In this document: positions 47,451 to 60,498 of the stretch, piece by piece
How positions within the stretch are numbered: position 1 is the stretch's first letter
Layout of the letters: the number at the start of each line of letters is the position of its first letter
NCBI RefSeq assembly: GCF_019175385.1
Contig: NC_083346.1
Coordinates: 55,271,821-55,335,820, forward strand
DNA: 64,000 nucleotides
Direction: 5' to 3'
DNA from: Lycium barbarum
Taxonomy: Eukaryota > Streptophyta > Magnoliopsida > Solanales > Solanaceae
Position numbers and translations under genes: made by a program
The notes under the pieces: model-generated
Seen by the model: only the letters and a program-made list of their open reading frames with translations
Databases searched by the model: none
What the model was told of the DNA's origin: nothing

Positions 47451-47487
47451 GAACATTCGAGGACGAATGTTCTAAAGGGGGGGAGGA
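47451..47487 (+). promoter_or_regulatory. Inverted repeat and polypurine tract of D
   Basis: Perfect 9-bp arms GAACATTCG and CGAATGTTC around AGGA (47451-47472), then AAAGGGGGGGAGGA (47474-47487), directly before TGTTATAGCC. Same arrangement in A2, B and the array. Confidence 0.88.
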
Positions 47488-50339
47488 TGTTATAGCCCGC
47501 ATTTTGTACGTCCGGATATTTCGAGATCGACGTGGCAAGTGAAGGGCAAGACCATTTTCAAAAATTATTTTCGATGTATAAGTTGTTATGAATATTGTTT
47601 ATGAATATTATTGTATGGAAATATTGAGAAAGGTTAAGGGTAAAATGGGAAATTCGCAAAATGGTTCATGGTAATATTGTGGAAGCCTAGGGGCAAAATG
47701 GTAATTTCACAAATATTCAAGAAAATGCTTGAAATATCCAAGATGGCCGTGTGGCATGGGTAGCATGTGCTCACATTTTTATTAAATGGGGGGCTAATTA
47801 TAAATAATAAAAATACATGGGCCAAAGCTTGCTTAAGAAGAAACTTAGTCTTCTTTGACCATTTCAAGAAGTTTCAAGAACATGGAGAAGGGGGACATGT
47901 GTCGATACTCCTACTCAAGGGACCTAAATATATATATAGCTAAATGGTGGAAAGAATACACAAGATATATTTGTCTTCATCTTTTAAAAAGATGAAGAAA
48001 CTTGGAGAAAATAGAAGAAATTTCCAAGGGGCCATTCGGCCATGGCTATGGAGAATTGACTCCATGAAGTTGATCAAGAAAAATTTATTTCTTCTAGTAT
48101 TCCAACTAAGTTGAAGGCCCTCATTAACATGGGAGAGTTGTTGGAGCAATTAAATCACTCATTTGAGCAATATATGCCCCTAGCCGAATGAAGAGATAAG
48201 TGGAAAAGGTATGTGTTTAACCTTCTCTCATATGTTTATGGATAATTTGTGAGTATCGTGGAAGATCGAAATGAATGAAATTCATGGAAAAATGTGATGT
48301 TGAAGTGGTGGCCGTGTGTGTGTAGCATTGGTCGTGTACATATGGTGTTGTGTAGAAGAAATAGATTAATTTTACTTAGTCTTTTGGTTGTTGTTGTAAT
48401 ATGTAGAAATGAATTAAAATGCATGAAAACATGTATGATGTTATTGTGGCCGAATAGGGGTTGGTTTGGCAAGTTATGGTGAATTGATTCTATGTGATAT
48501 TTTAGTTGTTGTTGTTGTGGAATCCATAAGAAAATGAAGGTTTAATGACTTGTAAATGAAGTTGTAACCGTTATAGAATTGTTGAAGAAAATTAATGCGA
48601 AACTAGCATGGATTCTTACATTGTATGAATGATGTTGTTAATACATGATTGTTGATATGGTTTATGAATCTAGAATGAGAAAAATGTGTGGTTAATACTT
48701 TTGTTGAAGTTGGAGGATTCGGGTAGTATTGGATTATTATGAATATTGTAGTATTGTTAGAATATTTGTTGGTATTGTTGTTGATGATGTGGCCGAGTTC
48801 CATTCTCGGGTTTGTTGTTGAAATTGGCCGAGTTGTATTCTCGGGGATGGTATATTTACAGGGGAGATGCTGCGAAATTTCAGCAGAATATAAGTGAATC
48901 TATTTGAGAAGTTAAGACAAGTGAATGACAATGAATCTAATGGTTATGTCAATTCTCTTGAATGTAGATTAGGAAGTTTAGGCTAATAAGCGTAGCTAGT
49001 TAGCCTTTCTTTCTTTTGGCATGTCCTAGAGCCAAGTAAGTTATGATATGCACTTTGAGTTAACTTTACTCTTGATTCCGAGTCTGTTTATGATTCGTAT
49101 GCACCTTCTGATATACGTATTCAGTAAATCCGCTATGAGTGTTCGGATATAAGTATTTTGTTACAAATATTCTGATATAAGTATTTTGATATAAGTATTC
49201 TGATATGAGTAATCTGATATGAGTATTCTGATATGAGTATTCTCTGTAAGTCTTAATGTCCCCAACATCTATATACGATCTTGGATAGCTTGAAAATGCC
49301 CATAGAGGTTTTTGTACTAAAACGCTCGTAACTTTATGATACTGAGTCTGATCGACCCGAAACTTGTTTCTGAGCCTTCAGATGTCGGTAAGTGTGTGTG
49401 TCTCTATCGGGTCTTGATTTGTATGCATATGGTTTCTCACGACTCTGCTCGTGCATGTCTGAGTATGTCTTTTCACTGCGTCCCGGGCCAGGTTCTGTTA
49501 TCGTGCACTTCATCTGCATTGTTCACCGCGCCCCTCGGTGGGAGAGCCGGGTTCTGTTATCTGTATATGATGATATAGGGATGGCAGCCAGGATGGCATA
49601 TGATTCTGTTCACCGCGTCTCTCCCTAGAGGGCCGGGTTCTGTTACCGCATCCCTCGCTAGAGGGCCGAGATCTGTTATCTGTTATCTGTATATGCATAT
49701 GATGACTTATGATTTTGGCATACATGATTTGTGTTCTGAAAGTAAGAATTTTGATGCCTCGAATAAGGTACTTACCTTATGTACTTTTGATTCTGATTAT
49801 GGTTCTATCTGTTATACTTCTGTGCTCCTGACTCCGATTGTGATTCGGTTTACTGCACTTCTTGCCTTACATGCTCAGTACATATTCCGTACTGGCCCCC
49901 TTTCTTCGGGGGCTGCGTTTCATGCCGCGCAGGTACACCTAGATGATGTGAAGTCATTATAGAGGATGTTCCAGCAGAGTTGGCAAGCTCCATTTTCTCC
50001 TGGAGTGCTGCCGAGTCCGAGTTTGTATGTTATGTTTTTTTTCTGGATTGAAGTTAGAGACTTTGCAGACAGAGTCGTGGGTATAGTATGTCGGTTGCGT
50101 AAGCGGCTTCTTCAGCCGATATGTCATTCTGTATTACGTGATAAATCCTATATAATCACAGATTATGTTTAATTTGGAAAGCATCGAAAAAGAATATTTT
50201 GAAAGTTTATTATGTATTTTATTTTTATTTGATTTAAAAGTCTAATCAGATTATGTGTGCCCTAAAGGTCTGTGGGTTCGCTCGGCTCCGGATGTGGGGC
50301 CGGGTGCCTATCACACCCTAGTGGAATTAGGGTGTGACA
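47488..50339 (+). repeat. 3' LTR of element D
   Basis: 2852 bp, uninterrupted. GAATTGACTCCATGAAG at about 48054-48070 shows the empty site of element B. The GTATGT portion of the splice-donor-like block is deleted near 49000. Double hairpin 49863-49926. Followed by GCGAT. Confidence 0.93.
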
Positions 50340-50344
50340 GCGAT

Positions 50345-51958
50345 ATTGTGAATGTTGTTATGAATGTTTGGGAGTTGATATAGTATATGGGGAAAGTCGT
50401 ATAAACAAAGGAAATGCTGCCCAATTTTTCCCTAGAAATAGTAACACGTTCTTATAGTCGATTAACTAATGATTGATGCGAATCCTCTTGAAGGTACAAA
50501 CGCGAGCATCGGAGGGGAACGATCAAGCGATAAAACTGTTAAATGAAAGAGGTATGTAAGGCTAGTCCTTTCTTTCTAAGGCATGAATCTTATGGTTTGA
50601 ATCCTCCTATCTCCCCATGATTTTCCTACATATTGGGAACTATGAATCTAAGAGTATAAAGAACTTCATACGAGGTAAAGAAAAGAGATACGTTACGAAC
50701 ATGACAACACCGAGGATGAATCTAAGTCTAGAAGTCATAAAGTTCATGATATGATATTCCTACGAAGCTAAAGATCCCTATATGACTCTTATAATATTAT
50801 CGTCCTACCTCTCCATGACTTTCCTACCTTTCGGAAAACTAAGAGACTATATTCATGAATAGCCATATTGGATAAGATAAGAGATATGTTACGAATGCGA
50901 TAATGATGAGGATGAGTCTAAGTCTAAAGATTCTAAGGCCTATAATATCATGGTTTTACAAGGCTAAAAATCCATATTATGATCCATTGATGTTTTTTAG
51001 AGTATATACACTCACCTTATATACTATTTCCTTCAAGGTGAGGCATAATACTTATAAATACTCCATAAAGGAATCGGGGGTTCACGACCTTATGTCACAC
51101 TGACATAGCCATAGTTGCCTTCAAGTTCGAATGTATGTTTTTAATGATAAATGTATAGTGATGCTAGGTCATGGTATGTCTATGAGATATACAATAATGT
51201 AAGTTTACGATATACTTACGCAAGGTATGAAAATGTTAAGTTATGAATGGTTATGTGACGATACGATTCCACCGTGCCTGAATGGTCGGGCATGTCACTG
51301 CGAAGGCCGGCTGCATACGATTCCACCGTACCTAAATGGTCGAGCATGTCACCACTAAGACGGGCTGCTATGTATACACCGTGCTTAGAGGACCCGGCAT
51401 GATCACCACTAGTGGACGGAATATGATGGTTACCCGGACGCGGGTTAACGATAATGATGATGACGCGATGATATATATATGCTATGATGATACCTGTACT
51501 ATGATTATATAAGTATACGATATATGTATGAAATGTATTCACCTATAAAACTCATGCAGGTTATATCTTCCTCCTATGGTTTATGATTCTTCTATTATGC
51601 TTGTTTCCTTCATGTCTTACATACTCAGTACAATATTCGTACTGACGTCCGTTTTCTTTGGACGCTGTGTTCATGCCCACAGCTAGAGAGGGAGACAGTG
51701 CAGATCCATAGGAGCCACCAGTAGATTTACAGGAGCACTCCATTACTCTGGAGGTGCTATTCGGTTTATTCTTTTGTTTATATATATATATATATATATA
51801 TTTATTTTGGGCACGATGGCATCTTGTCCCGTCCATATGTCTAGTACTCTAGTAGAGGCTCGTAGATACGTATATGTGGGTAATATGGTCTCATGGATTC
51901 TTCTCGTATGTATATGTTATTTTGATAGCCGGAAGGCTTATGTATATAAGGTAATTAT
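50345..51958 (+). repeat. LTR of element C (F family), second piece
   Basis: Continues from 31135. Contains the AAATGCTGCC block near 50411, splice-donor-like block 50549-50586, short GCCGGCTGC/ACCGTGCCTGAATGGTCGG modules near 51265-51380, double hairpin 51613-51677 and an AT run near 51780. Ends at ATTAT (51954-51958), where F' is inserted. Confidence 0.85.
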
Positions 51959-54900
51959 TGTCACGACCCGGCTAAAGGCCGTGACGGGTACCCGGGGCTA
52001 ACCACCGAGCACCACTCATTCTACTACTCATCATACTCATTAAACGTTCTTTTATCAAATTCATACTCAAATTATAAGGAAAATCATCTCTCATCTAAAA
52101 ACATAAATACTTTTATATACATAAGACTTTCAGACATCAAAATAATATATATATATATACATAATAGAAACCTCGTGAGACCATATAACCCACACTGCGT
52201 ATCTACGAGCCTCTACTGGAGTACTAGGCATAAGGATGGGATAGGACCCCGTCGTGCCCAAAATACGTATATGTACACAAAAGAATAATCAAGGCACCTC
52301 CGGAACAATGGAGTGCTCTCAGATCAGCTACTAGCTCCTACGAGTCTGGATCAAGATCAACTCTCTGTCTACCTGTGGGCATGAACACAGCGTCCAAAGA
52401 AAACGGACGTCAGTACTAACATTGTACTGAGTATGAGAGGCATAAACAATAATGATACGTCAATGAGATAAAGAAAGCATCAGTAAGGAGCAACTGTATA
52501 TGACTGTCACTTGTAAAAGAAATAACACATGTTGTCTTACTCATAACCATCATCATATCATATATGCATAAATGTATAAGCTGCCCGTCCAAATCGGATT
52601 GGTGTGATAATCATTAGCTTGCGTCCAGGCCTCCCGCGTCCGGGGTACCATCTCATGCCGCCCACTAGTGGTGTCTTCTCGTGTCACCTAGACATGGTGT
52701 ATACATACAGCTGCCCGCCTTAGCGGTGTCTGCCCGGCCATATAAGCGCGGTGTGATAGAATCATATCCATGTCACAACCTTAGTATATTCTCATCATAT
52801 TATTATCGTAATGCATGACTGGAAACTTAAAACACTTATACTCTATCGTGGTGACATAAGGTCGTGAACCCCCAATTCCATTAAGGAGGATTTATACATA
52901 TTCTGCCTCACCTTGAAGGAAATAGTATATAAGGTGAGTGTATACAATAAATGACATCATTAGCGTTATAGGAACATCATATCATGAACATCTAGAATAT
53001 TTAGACTAAAGCTCACCATCATCATTATTGGGTTCGTAACATATCGCTTATCTCATATAACTATTCATGAACATAGACTTTTAGTCTTCCGGAATGTAGG
53101 AAATTCATGAAGAGGAAGGAAAAGTCATGCTATAGGATTCATGCCATTAGAAAGAAAAGTCTAGCCTCACATACCTTTTACGCTTAACTAATCTATTGCT
53201 TGCTTGTTGTCCTTCAATGCCCTCGTTTCTACCTTCAAGAGAATTCGCATCAGCATTAGTTAATCGGCTATAAGAACGTGTTACTATTTCTAGGGAATAT
53301 TTGGCAGCATTTCCTTTGTTTCTACTACTTTTCCCATATTCTATATCAACTCACAAACGCTCATAAAAATATTCACAGTATTGCAAACAATAATCATTAT
53401 TCATCTACATTTCTCACAACTCACCATTTCCCTTCAATTTCTCCACAATTATGGTTATAGCTCACTATCGCATTTTCTCATATATAATACTTATTCCATG
53501 GTCTATATGTCATTAATAACATATTTAAAATCACAACATATCGATAGTCATGACTCAATCCAAACCTTTACCCAATAATGTCACTATTCCCATATTTATG
53601 ACCCATTTTCTATATCTTTCTACAATCCATGTGTTTTTAACTTTCAACACCTTAAACAATCAAGAATGATCATAAAACTCACCTTGGATGATGGATGAAT
53701 AACACTTGAGTGAAGCTTCTCTTCTTGCACCAAAACCCTAACTCACTTCCCTTGAGTTTTCTTGGTGTAGATGAACTTTTATTAGGTTTCATACACTTGA
53801 TTTCATGAATTTGGTATAGTTGATCATGATTTTCCCTTGGTTTCTTATGGATGGACAATAGAGAAAGTTCTAGAGGTTTCTTGGTGTGTGGAGAAGTGAA
53901 AATGAAATGAGGGAATGGTCCTTATATGATTTTAATTTCTGTCCCGACCAAGATATACGGACCAACATACGGTCCGTACATTTTATATAGGCTGTATGTA
54001 TGGCCGTATGTTTGGTCCAGAGAATGATGTCCCTCTTGGCTAATTATACGGCCTAACATACAACCAGTATAATTTATAGGGCAGTATGTTGGGCCGTATA
54101 ATGCCTAGATGTTCCTATTTCATTTTCGTCGACTCGTTTGATCTCCAATCCTTATGGAACTGTTACACCTCGAAAAATCTTCCGTTGGTACGCAAGTGAA
54201 TGAACTAGTGAGGAATGTGATTATACGATGTTTTCATGGGCGAGCGATGACATTCGATGATTCTAGGTGAGAGTTCAAAGATGTTAGAGATGGGGGAAGA
54301 GGATTGCCAAGAGAAGGCAAAGTATTTTGATAAGCATCGGAAAGAAATTACGAGTAACGAGTTAGTAAGGGCTTAATGATGTCTTGGAGAAGAGTGATAA
54401 CGTCCCTTTGATTGGTATTGAAGTGTTGAACAAGTGTTAAGAAGGTCCCATAAGGATTGGAGATCAAACGAGACGACGAAACGAACTTCGGGATCACTAG
54501 GATTATACAGCCAAACATACTGGCCGTATAATTTATACGGTCCGTATGTTTGGGACCGTATAATCAACCCAGATTGGCCAAAATCTCTGGACCAATTGTA
54601 CGACCAAACATACGGCCCGTACAATTTATACGGACCGTATGTTGGTCCGTATGTTTGGTCGGGACTGATTTTGTCCAATAAATGTAAGGGACCAAGGCTA
54701 TTTCATTTCATTCCTTCTTGACACCCCTTCTCTCTAAAACATCTCTCTACATATATTCCACAAGTTTTCAAGGGTTTTTAGTGATCAACAACACAAAATA
54801 AGTGAATCAAGTGTAAGCAAACCCATTAAAGATCATTCAAGTCAAGAAATCCAAATGGAGAAAAACTAGGGTTTTTGCTCAAGTGGAGTATTTCGACTAA

Positions 54901-55902
54901 GGCTTGTTCCTACAACATCTAAGGTAAGACTTATGGTATTTATATGTTGTTTAAGGTATTTGGAAGTTGAAATGCTTGGATTTTAGAAAAGTATAGCAAA
55001 ATGGGTCATGAAAGATGAATAGTGACGTTTTGAGAAATAGTTTGAATTGAATCATGATTGTTGTTGTGTTGTGACATGAATGGGTTATAAATGACGTTAA
55101 GATCATGAAATAGGCATTGTATGTGAATGAACGAAATCGTGTGTTATGGTCTTGAATATGGAAAATTGGAAGTGAATTGAGAATATGGATAATGTAGATG
55201 ACTAAAGGCTATTGTTATGATATTGTAAATGTATTGTTGACGTTTGGGAGTTGCATTACGATATGGAGGAATGTTGTATAAATAAAGGAGATGCTGTCTG
55301 ATTTTCCCTAGCTTTAGCCATTTATGCTAGTTGTCAATTCGAACGATAGTATGACCTTGATGAAGGTATAAACGCAAGCGTGGAATGGAACGTGCAAGTG
55401 TTATATAGTCGAACGAAAAGGAATGTAAGGCTAACCCTTCTTTCATAAGGCATGGTTCTTTGGCCAAACGTCTAAATCTCCTATAAGACTATGATTCCCT
55501 TCAAACGATTTGATTCTCCGAGCTAGTAAGCTCCCGATGCTCGATATGCTACGATTGTACTAAGTTCCACGTATGACGAGTAAACCTATTGGGTAGATGT
55601 AACGATAATGACAATGATAGTAATGATGATGAGAATAAAATGATGCTAAAGATGCTTACGAGCTATGAGATGTATGTGTGCCTATGAAGGGCTATAATAA
55701 GACCCCGAGCTTATGACGCCGGGTAAGAATATATGTATATGAATAGGTATAGAGTACGTATATGATTATGAAACGTGCGCACACTTCTGCAGAAGGTACG
55801 GATAACCCTGATGCCTTGGTAGGGCCAGGTATGTATGACCTTGAGCCTTGGTTGGCCAAGTATGTATGAAACACCGAACCTTTATGGTCGGGCACGCTAT
55901 AG

Positions 55903-55903
<1 letters not shown>

Positions 55904-55966
<63 letters not shown>
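55904..55966. repeat. Compound (AT)n(GT)n microsatellite
   Basis: About 37 bp of AT followed directly by 26 bp of GT, 40 bp before the E2 insertion. Confidence 0.95.
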
Positions 55967-55971
<5 letters not shown>

Positions 55972-56003
55972 ACATCAATATGAGTACGAATATGTTATAA
56001 AAA

Positions 56004-59000
56004 TGTTATATCCCGTATTTTTGAACGTCAGATTATTTGCTGAGGTGGGACCCACACATGGAGATTTTTTTTTGGGACATCTAAAAAAATTCATATGAAT
56101 CACATATGAGAAGTTAAACACGACTCAAGAAGGACCCTTGGGCCAAATCAAAGTGGAAGTCCTCCAAACGAATATTTTTAAGAAAACATTTTCGGGTGAT
56201 CTGACTTCAAGGGGCAAACACGGTATTATAAGTTTGGAATTTGGAAAGGTACCCAGAAATAGAAGTTGTAGATAATTGAATTAGTTTTCCAACCATAGGT
56301 CGTGGGTCCCCAGGTGACGTCGGTACAAGGAGATATGAACGTTTTAAGGTCGAAAGGTCAGTGGGCTAGGCCCAACTCGGGACCAAACTGAGTTGGCCCA
56401 AAAAAATCAAAAAATAATAAGGCCCAAATTTGTGAGGCCCAACCGGCCATGGTTATGGCCCAAGCCAATATTAAATAAAATTTGGTCAATAAAAGGATGA
56501 CTAAGTCATCCATATCACAATAAGTTCTAGAGGTTTCAAGAAAAGAAGAACAAGAGAAAGAAGAGAGAAAAGCTTAAGGCCATTTCGGCCATAGAGAAAG
56601 TCCATGAGAAAAATTGATAAAAATTCTTCAAAAATCAATCCCTACCAAGTAAAGGGTGCTTAACAAGGTGGAGTTGTTGTTGGAGCAAGAAAGATTCAAA
56701 ATCATACAAGTTGCCAAGTTGTAGTCAAGTGAGAAGTTGAAGAAGAAAGGTGAGTTTTGATCTTTCTTTATGTGTTATGAATGGTTTATATGTGTTGTAG
56801 TATGTTAAAATGGATGAAATTCATGAAAGAGATAAAAATAGGGGTGTGGCCGTGAGGTATGGAACATGTATATGTGTGTAGAAATTGTGTTTTAATTAAT
56901 TTATCTAGTGTTTGGTTGTTGTTGTTGTGAATGATATGTGGAAAATGGAAGTTGAATAAATTTGGAGAGGTTGTAGTGTGTATGCTTGATGTTGGTCGTG
57001 TAGTTGTAGAGTAATATGGAAGAAAATGAGTCAATTCTAATTAATGTTTTGGTTGTAGTTGAATTGTGGATGCTAGATTGCTAATGAATGCATAATAATC
57101 TTGTGAAGTTGAAGTAGGTGGAGGTTTGTTTTAGAAGTTATGTGAATTGAATGTAATGTTCTTGCATGCATGGAAGGTAATGTGGTTAGTATGATGTTGT
57201 TGGAATATAGATCATGAGGTTGTGATTGTTTTCATTAAAGTTAGAAAGTTTTTGGAAGAAGTAGTAAGTTGATTGAATATGGAAGTTGTTAGTATTGTTA
57301 TTGTTGGAATTGTGGTTGATATTTTGGCCGGGTTTGAATTCCCGGGATTGTTGTTGATTGAAATTAGCCAAGTTGAACTTGGTGGGATGGAGTATTTATA
57401 GGGGAAGTGCTGCCGAAATTTCGGTAGCCAAATGTTTCCTAAAGAATTCAACTCTAAGTATCCTAATAAGAGTTTTGGTAAACATGACCAATTTGCAGAT
57501 TTTGACGAGATTGCAACGTGAATTCGGAATAGCAAAAGAAGCGGAAAGAGGTATGTAAGGTTTCACCCTTCTTTCTATGGCATGTCTTAGACGGAATAAG
57601 TTGGGTACGTGCCTCGGGGAAAACTCTCTTCCCCGGAATCCGCATCCAAAGTTTTCCACTTTTTGTTCAATAGAATTGAACTAGAAAGTGTGCAAATGAT
57701 AGAAAGACCTCTTAACCCCCTAGAACTTGCATAAGTGGGACCCGATTACCCTAGGACCCTCACAAGTAATGACATGACACGTAATATATGTAAATCACAT
57801 ACGTCACCCCATCCGGCCCGAGATGGGCCCACTACTCTCGGATTTTTCCTTACAGTCTTGCTTGACTTACTTGAAGTGAATCCAAAGGGAACCTTTGATC
57901 CCGATTTCGTTACCAAATGATAAATACTATGACTCCTCTAACGAGGGCACTTCCATGACGATAATGATAACAATGATGTTAGATAAGAGAATATGCCTAT
58001 GATACGTACTACCGGAACGACTCTATGACTAAGATGACTAAGCTAAGTATCTTATGTAAACATGAAAATGATAAACTAATTTTTGAATCTTATTTATATT
58101 TCCTAGCTATGACTTTATTTTCTAACAGATTTCAAAGTCTACGAACTGTCATCTATGATGCCCCGATTTCATTCTACGTTTACTTTAATATTATTCCCCG
58201 TTGATAGTCTCACCTTAAAATACTCGCTCCTTCAAGGTGAGACAAAGTGATCACGAGTATTCTATAATATAATTGGAGGTCACCGACCTTACGTCATTCC
58301 GATGACAACCTGATTCTTCTTTGGGCTTTCCTGCGTGCCTATGAGACATATGTATATAGGATACGTAAATGCATATAAGACATGTAAATGTATGTAAGAT
58401 ATGTGTATATATTTTTAAAACATGCACATGACGAAAGAGCTAGAGCGCTATAGACGCTGATACATGCACATGATACACGTATATGTATATGATAAAAGCA
58501 CCAGAGCGCTATAGACGCTGATGTACCTACACGACACACGTATATGTATATGATAAAAGAGCTAGAGCGCTATAGACGCTGATATATGTACATGATATAT
58601 GCATGTGTATACGGGGAAAATGGAGGTAAGGGCAGAGCGTTATGAACGCATATCCACCTGATCAGTTGGCATTACATGATATGATATCGTCCCGGACGCG
58701 GGATGTTTATATTTATGGTGAAATGGATCGGCTGCCGACGCCTCGGCAATATGAGATGTCCTATTTTATATGTATATGTATATGAACAAGGAAAGATTCT
58801 TAAAGGAAAGCTAAGTACGCATAGCACCTGCCAAGGGTATATATATATACAGGTTATGTTTCTACCTCAGGACATGTGCTATTATTCTCTTATGTCGTTA
58901 TTTCCGTTTTATACTTTCCGTATGCTACTATTCATGCCTTACATACTCGGTACACTATTCGTACTGACGTCCCTTCTTGTGGACGCTGCGTTTCATGCCG

Positions 59001-59412
59001 CGTAGGTCAGCAGACAGGCGGATTTGATCCTTAGAAGCTCTACCAGCAGTGTTGACAGTGCTCCAGTTATTCCGGAGCTGCACTTCCTTGGTACTATTTT
59101 GTGTATATATATTCGGGCACGGCAGTACTCAGCCCTTTCTATGTATAAACGTACTATGTCTAGAGGCTCGTAGACAGATATGTACAGTCAGTTAAGTATA
59201 GTTAGGTATATGGTGTTTTGGCATGCTAATGTTGATGTATAAGTGATAACGAAGTTTATTAGTCTATGTTCAGAATGACGCCGCTAATGTTAATGTTAAA
59301 AAAAAATGGCTCTGTTTACATGGCTTGCTAAGAGGTAAAGGTAAAACGATAGACAAGGGGTGCTCGGTACAAGTATCGGGTACTCGTCACGGCCCCTAGA
59401 CGGGTCGTGACA
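56004..59412 (+). repeat. Solo LTR E2 inside F''
   Basis: 3409 bp, TGTTATATCCCG...GGGTCGTGACA, between perfect AAAAA copies (55999-56003, 59413-59417). Same family as E1. GTGCTGCCGAAATTTCGG block near 57407, splice-donor-like block 57548-57592, double hairpin 58935-58999. Innermost member of a stack four LTRs deep. Confidence 0.92.
58442..58630 (+). repeat. 61-bp tandem repeat in E2
   Basis: AGAGCGCTATAGACGCTGAT starts at 58442, 58503 and 58564, period 61, with a degenerate fourth AGAGCGTTATGAACGC near 58633. Confidence 0.85.
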
Positions 59413-60393
59413 AAAAATGAATGTGAAGGTAAATAAATACGGATGTGGATGTATATACACGGATACGCAATAGAAATGGAATATCCATGTGGAAAGCAAG
59501 TAAGTGCTATGACGACGATATTATTATCTCCCATGTTATGCTATCTCATATGTTGACTCTTAAGCTTTCATATTGATATTGATCATGCTTTACATGCTCA
59601 GTACATTCTTCGTACTGACGTCCTTTTGTTTGTGGACGCTGCGTCATGCCCGCAGGTGCACATGGAGACAGGCTTGATCCATAGCTATATTTTCAGGGAC
59701 TACATAGCGGAGCTCCATTTCATTCGGAGCTATAGCTTTTGGGTACTTATTCTTTTGTGTACATAATTATGGGCATAGCGGGGTCCTGTCCCGCTCATGT
59801 GATATGTTATAACCTTCTTAGAGGCTCGTAGACATGTGTATGTGGTTAAATGTGTTTGGCCTTGTCGGCCTATATTTTTGTATGTCATTTTGTTGGCCTT
59901 GTCGGCCCATGTACATTGATGTGGCATAGATGCCTATGATGATATAAGAAATGTTGTCGTCCAATTGGGACTAGTATGATTGATAGTTAGAATGCATGAT
60001 TTGATTTATGGCTCACCTAGACGTTACGTGAAAGTATGTTAAAGGGGTGCCCGGGTGGGGTAGCGCCGGGTGCTCGTCGCGGCCCTAGTCGGGTCGTGAT
60101 AGGAACCTTTTTGACACTTGTTAAACACCTCAATACCAATATAAGGGATGTTATCACTCTTCTCTAAGACATCATTACGCCATCGTTAACTCGTCGCTCA
60201 TAATTCTTACCCGACACGCAACATATCCTTTTGCTTTCCTTATTAACCTTCTTCCTTTTCGTTAAATGTCTTGAATCTCAATTAGGATCATCAAAGGCTA
60301 TTTCTCACTTATCGAAACATCATATACGTCCTACTCTTCGCCAACCTATTCACTGCACGTTAACGGGGAATTTTTCCAAGGTGTAACCATTAT

Positions 60394-60498
60394 GTTTCCA
60401 AATGAAAAATGATTTTTCCAATGATTACGGGCATATGAATATTAAAGAAGTGTATTATGAGTATGATGAGCAATAGAATAAGTGGTGCTCGGTTGGTT
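60394..60498 (+). repeat. LTR of element C, last piece, fused to gag
   Basis: GAGTATGATGAG...GTGGTGCTCGG matches the end part of F' (minus strand, about 52000-52040). After about 60498 the sequence changes to gag. The terminal 45 or so LTR bases, the PBS, the leader and the Gag N-terminus are gone. Confidence 0.75.

Larger units (their letters stand above)
44410..47487 (+). other. Non-coding internal region of D
   Basis: About 3.1 kb with stops in all frames and no Gag or Pol similarity. Contains PBS, leader hairpin, 5S-like domain (45264-45360), two related segments near 46100-46250 and 46320-46510 (each with CATAGCTAC and ACGAACAAGC/ACGAGTAAG), a 20-base G run (47225-47244), an inverted repeat (47451-47472) and a polypurine tract. 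Long stretches are homologous to 19730-21710 of A1, so this non-coding region has been maintained across at least two lineages. Confidence 0.8.
31136..50339 (+). mobile_element. Element D: large non-coding retrotransposon derivative, interrupted by element B
   Basis: Flanked by GCGAT at 31131-31135 and 50340-50344. 5' LTR 31136-31713 plus 42099-44409 (2889 bp net), PBS 44413, internal region 44410-47487, polypurine tract 47474-47487, 3' LTR 47488-50339 (2852 bp). The internal region of about 3.1 kb encodes no Gag or Pol. It would need proteins from an autonomous relative such as B (inference). The array at 1-12494 looks like a shortened version. Confidence 0.9.
54161..60101 (+). mobile_element. 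Solo LTR F'' (plus strand) inside F', containing E2
   Basis: Flanked by perfect GGAAC copies (54156-54160, 60102-60106). Starts TGTTACACCTCG and ends GTCGTGATA. Net about 2.5 kb: 54161-56003 and 59418-60101. CGTATG palindrome cluster 54508-54662, GAGATGCTG block near 55289, splice-donor-like remnant near 55430, double hairpin 59586-59650, two GGCCTTGTCGGCC repeats near 59858 and 59893. Confidence 0.9.
51959..60388 (-). mobile_element. Solo LTR F' (minus strand) inside the C LTR, containing F''
   Basis: Flanked by perfect ATTAT copies (51954-51958, 60389-60393). The minus-strand LTR starts GGTTACACC at 60388 (first base changed from T) and ends GGGTCGTGACA at 51959. Net length about 2.5 kb: 51959-54160 and 60107-60388. 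Same family as the LTR it interrupts. No internal region. Double hairpin 52378-52442. Confidence 0.88.
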
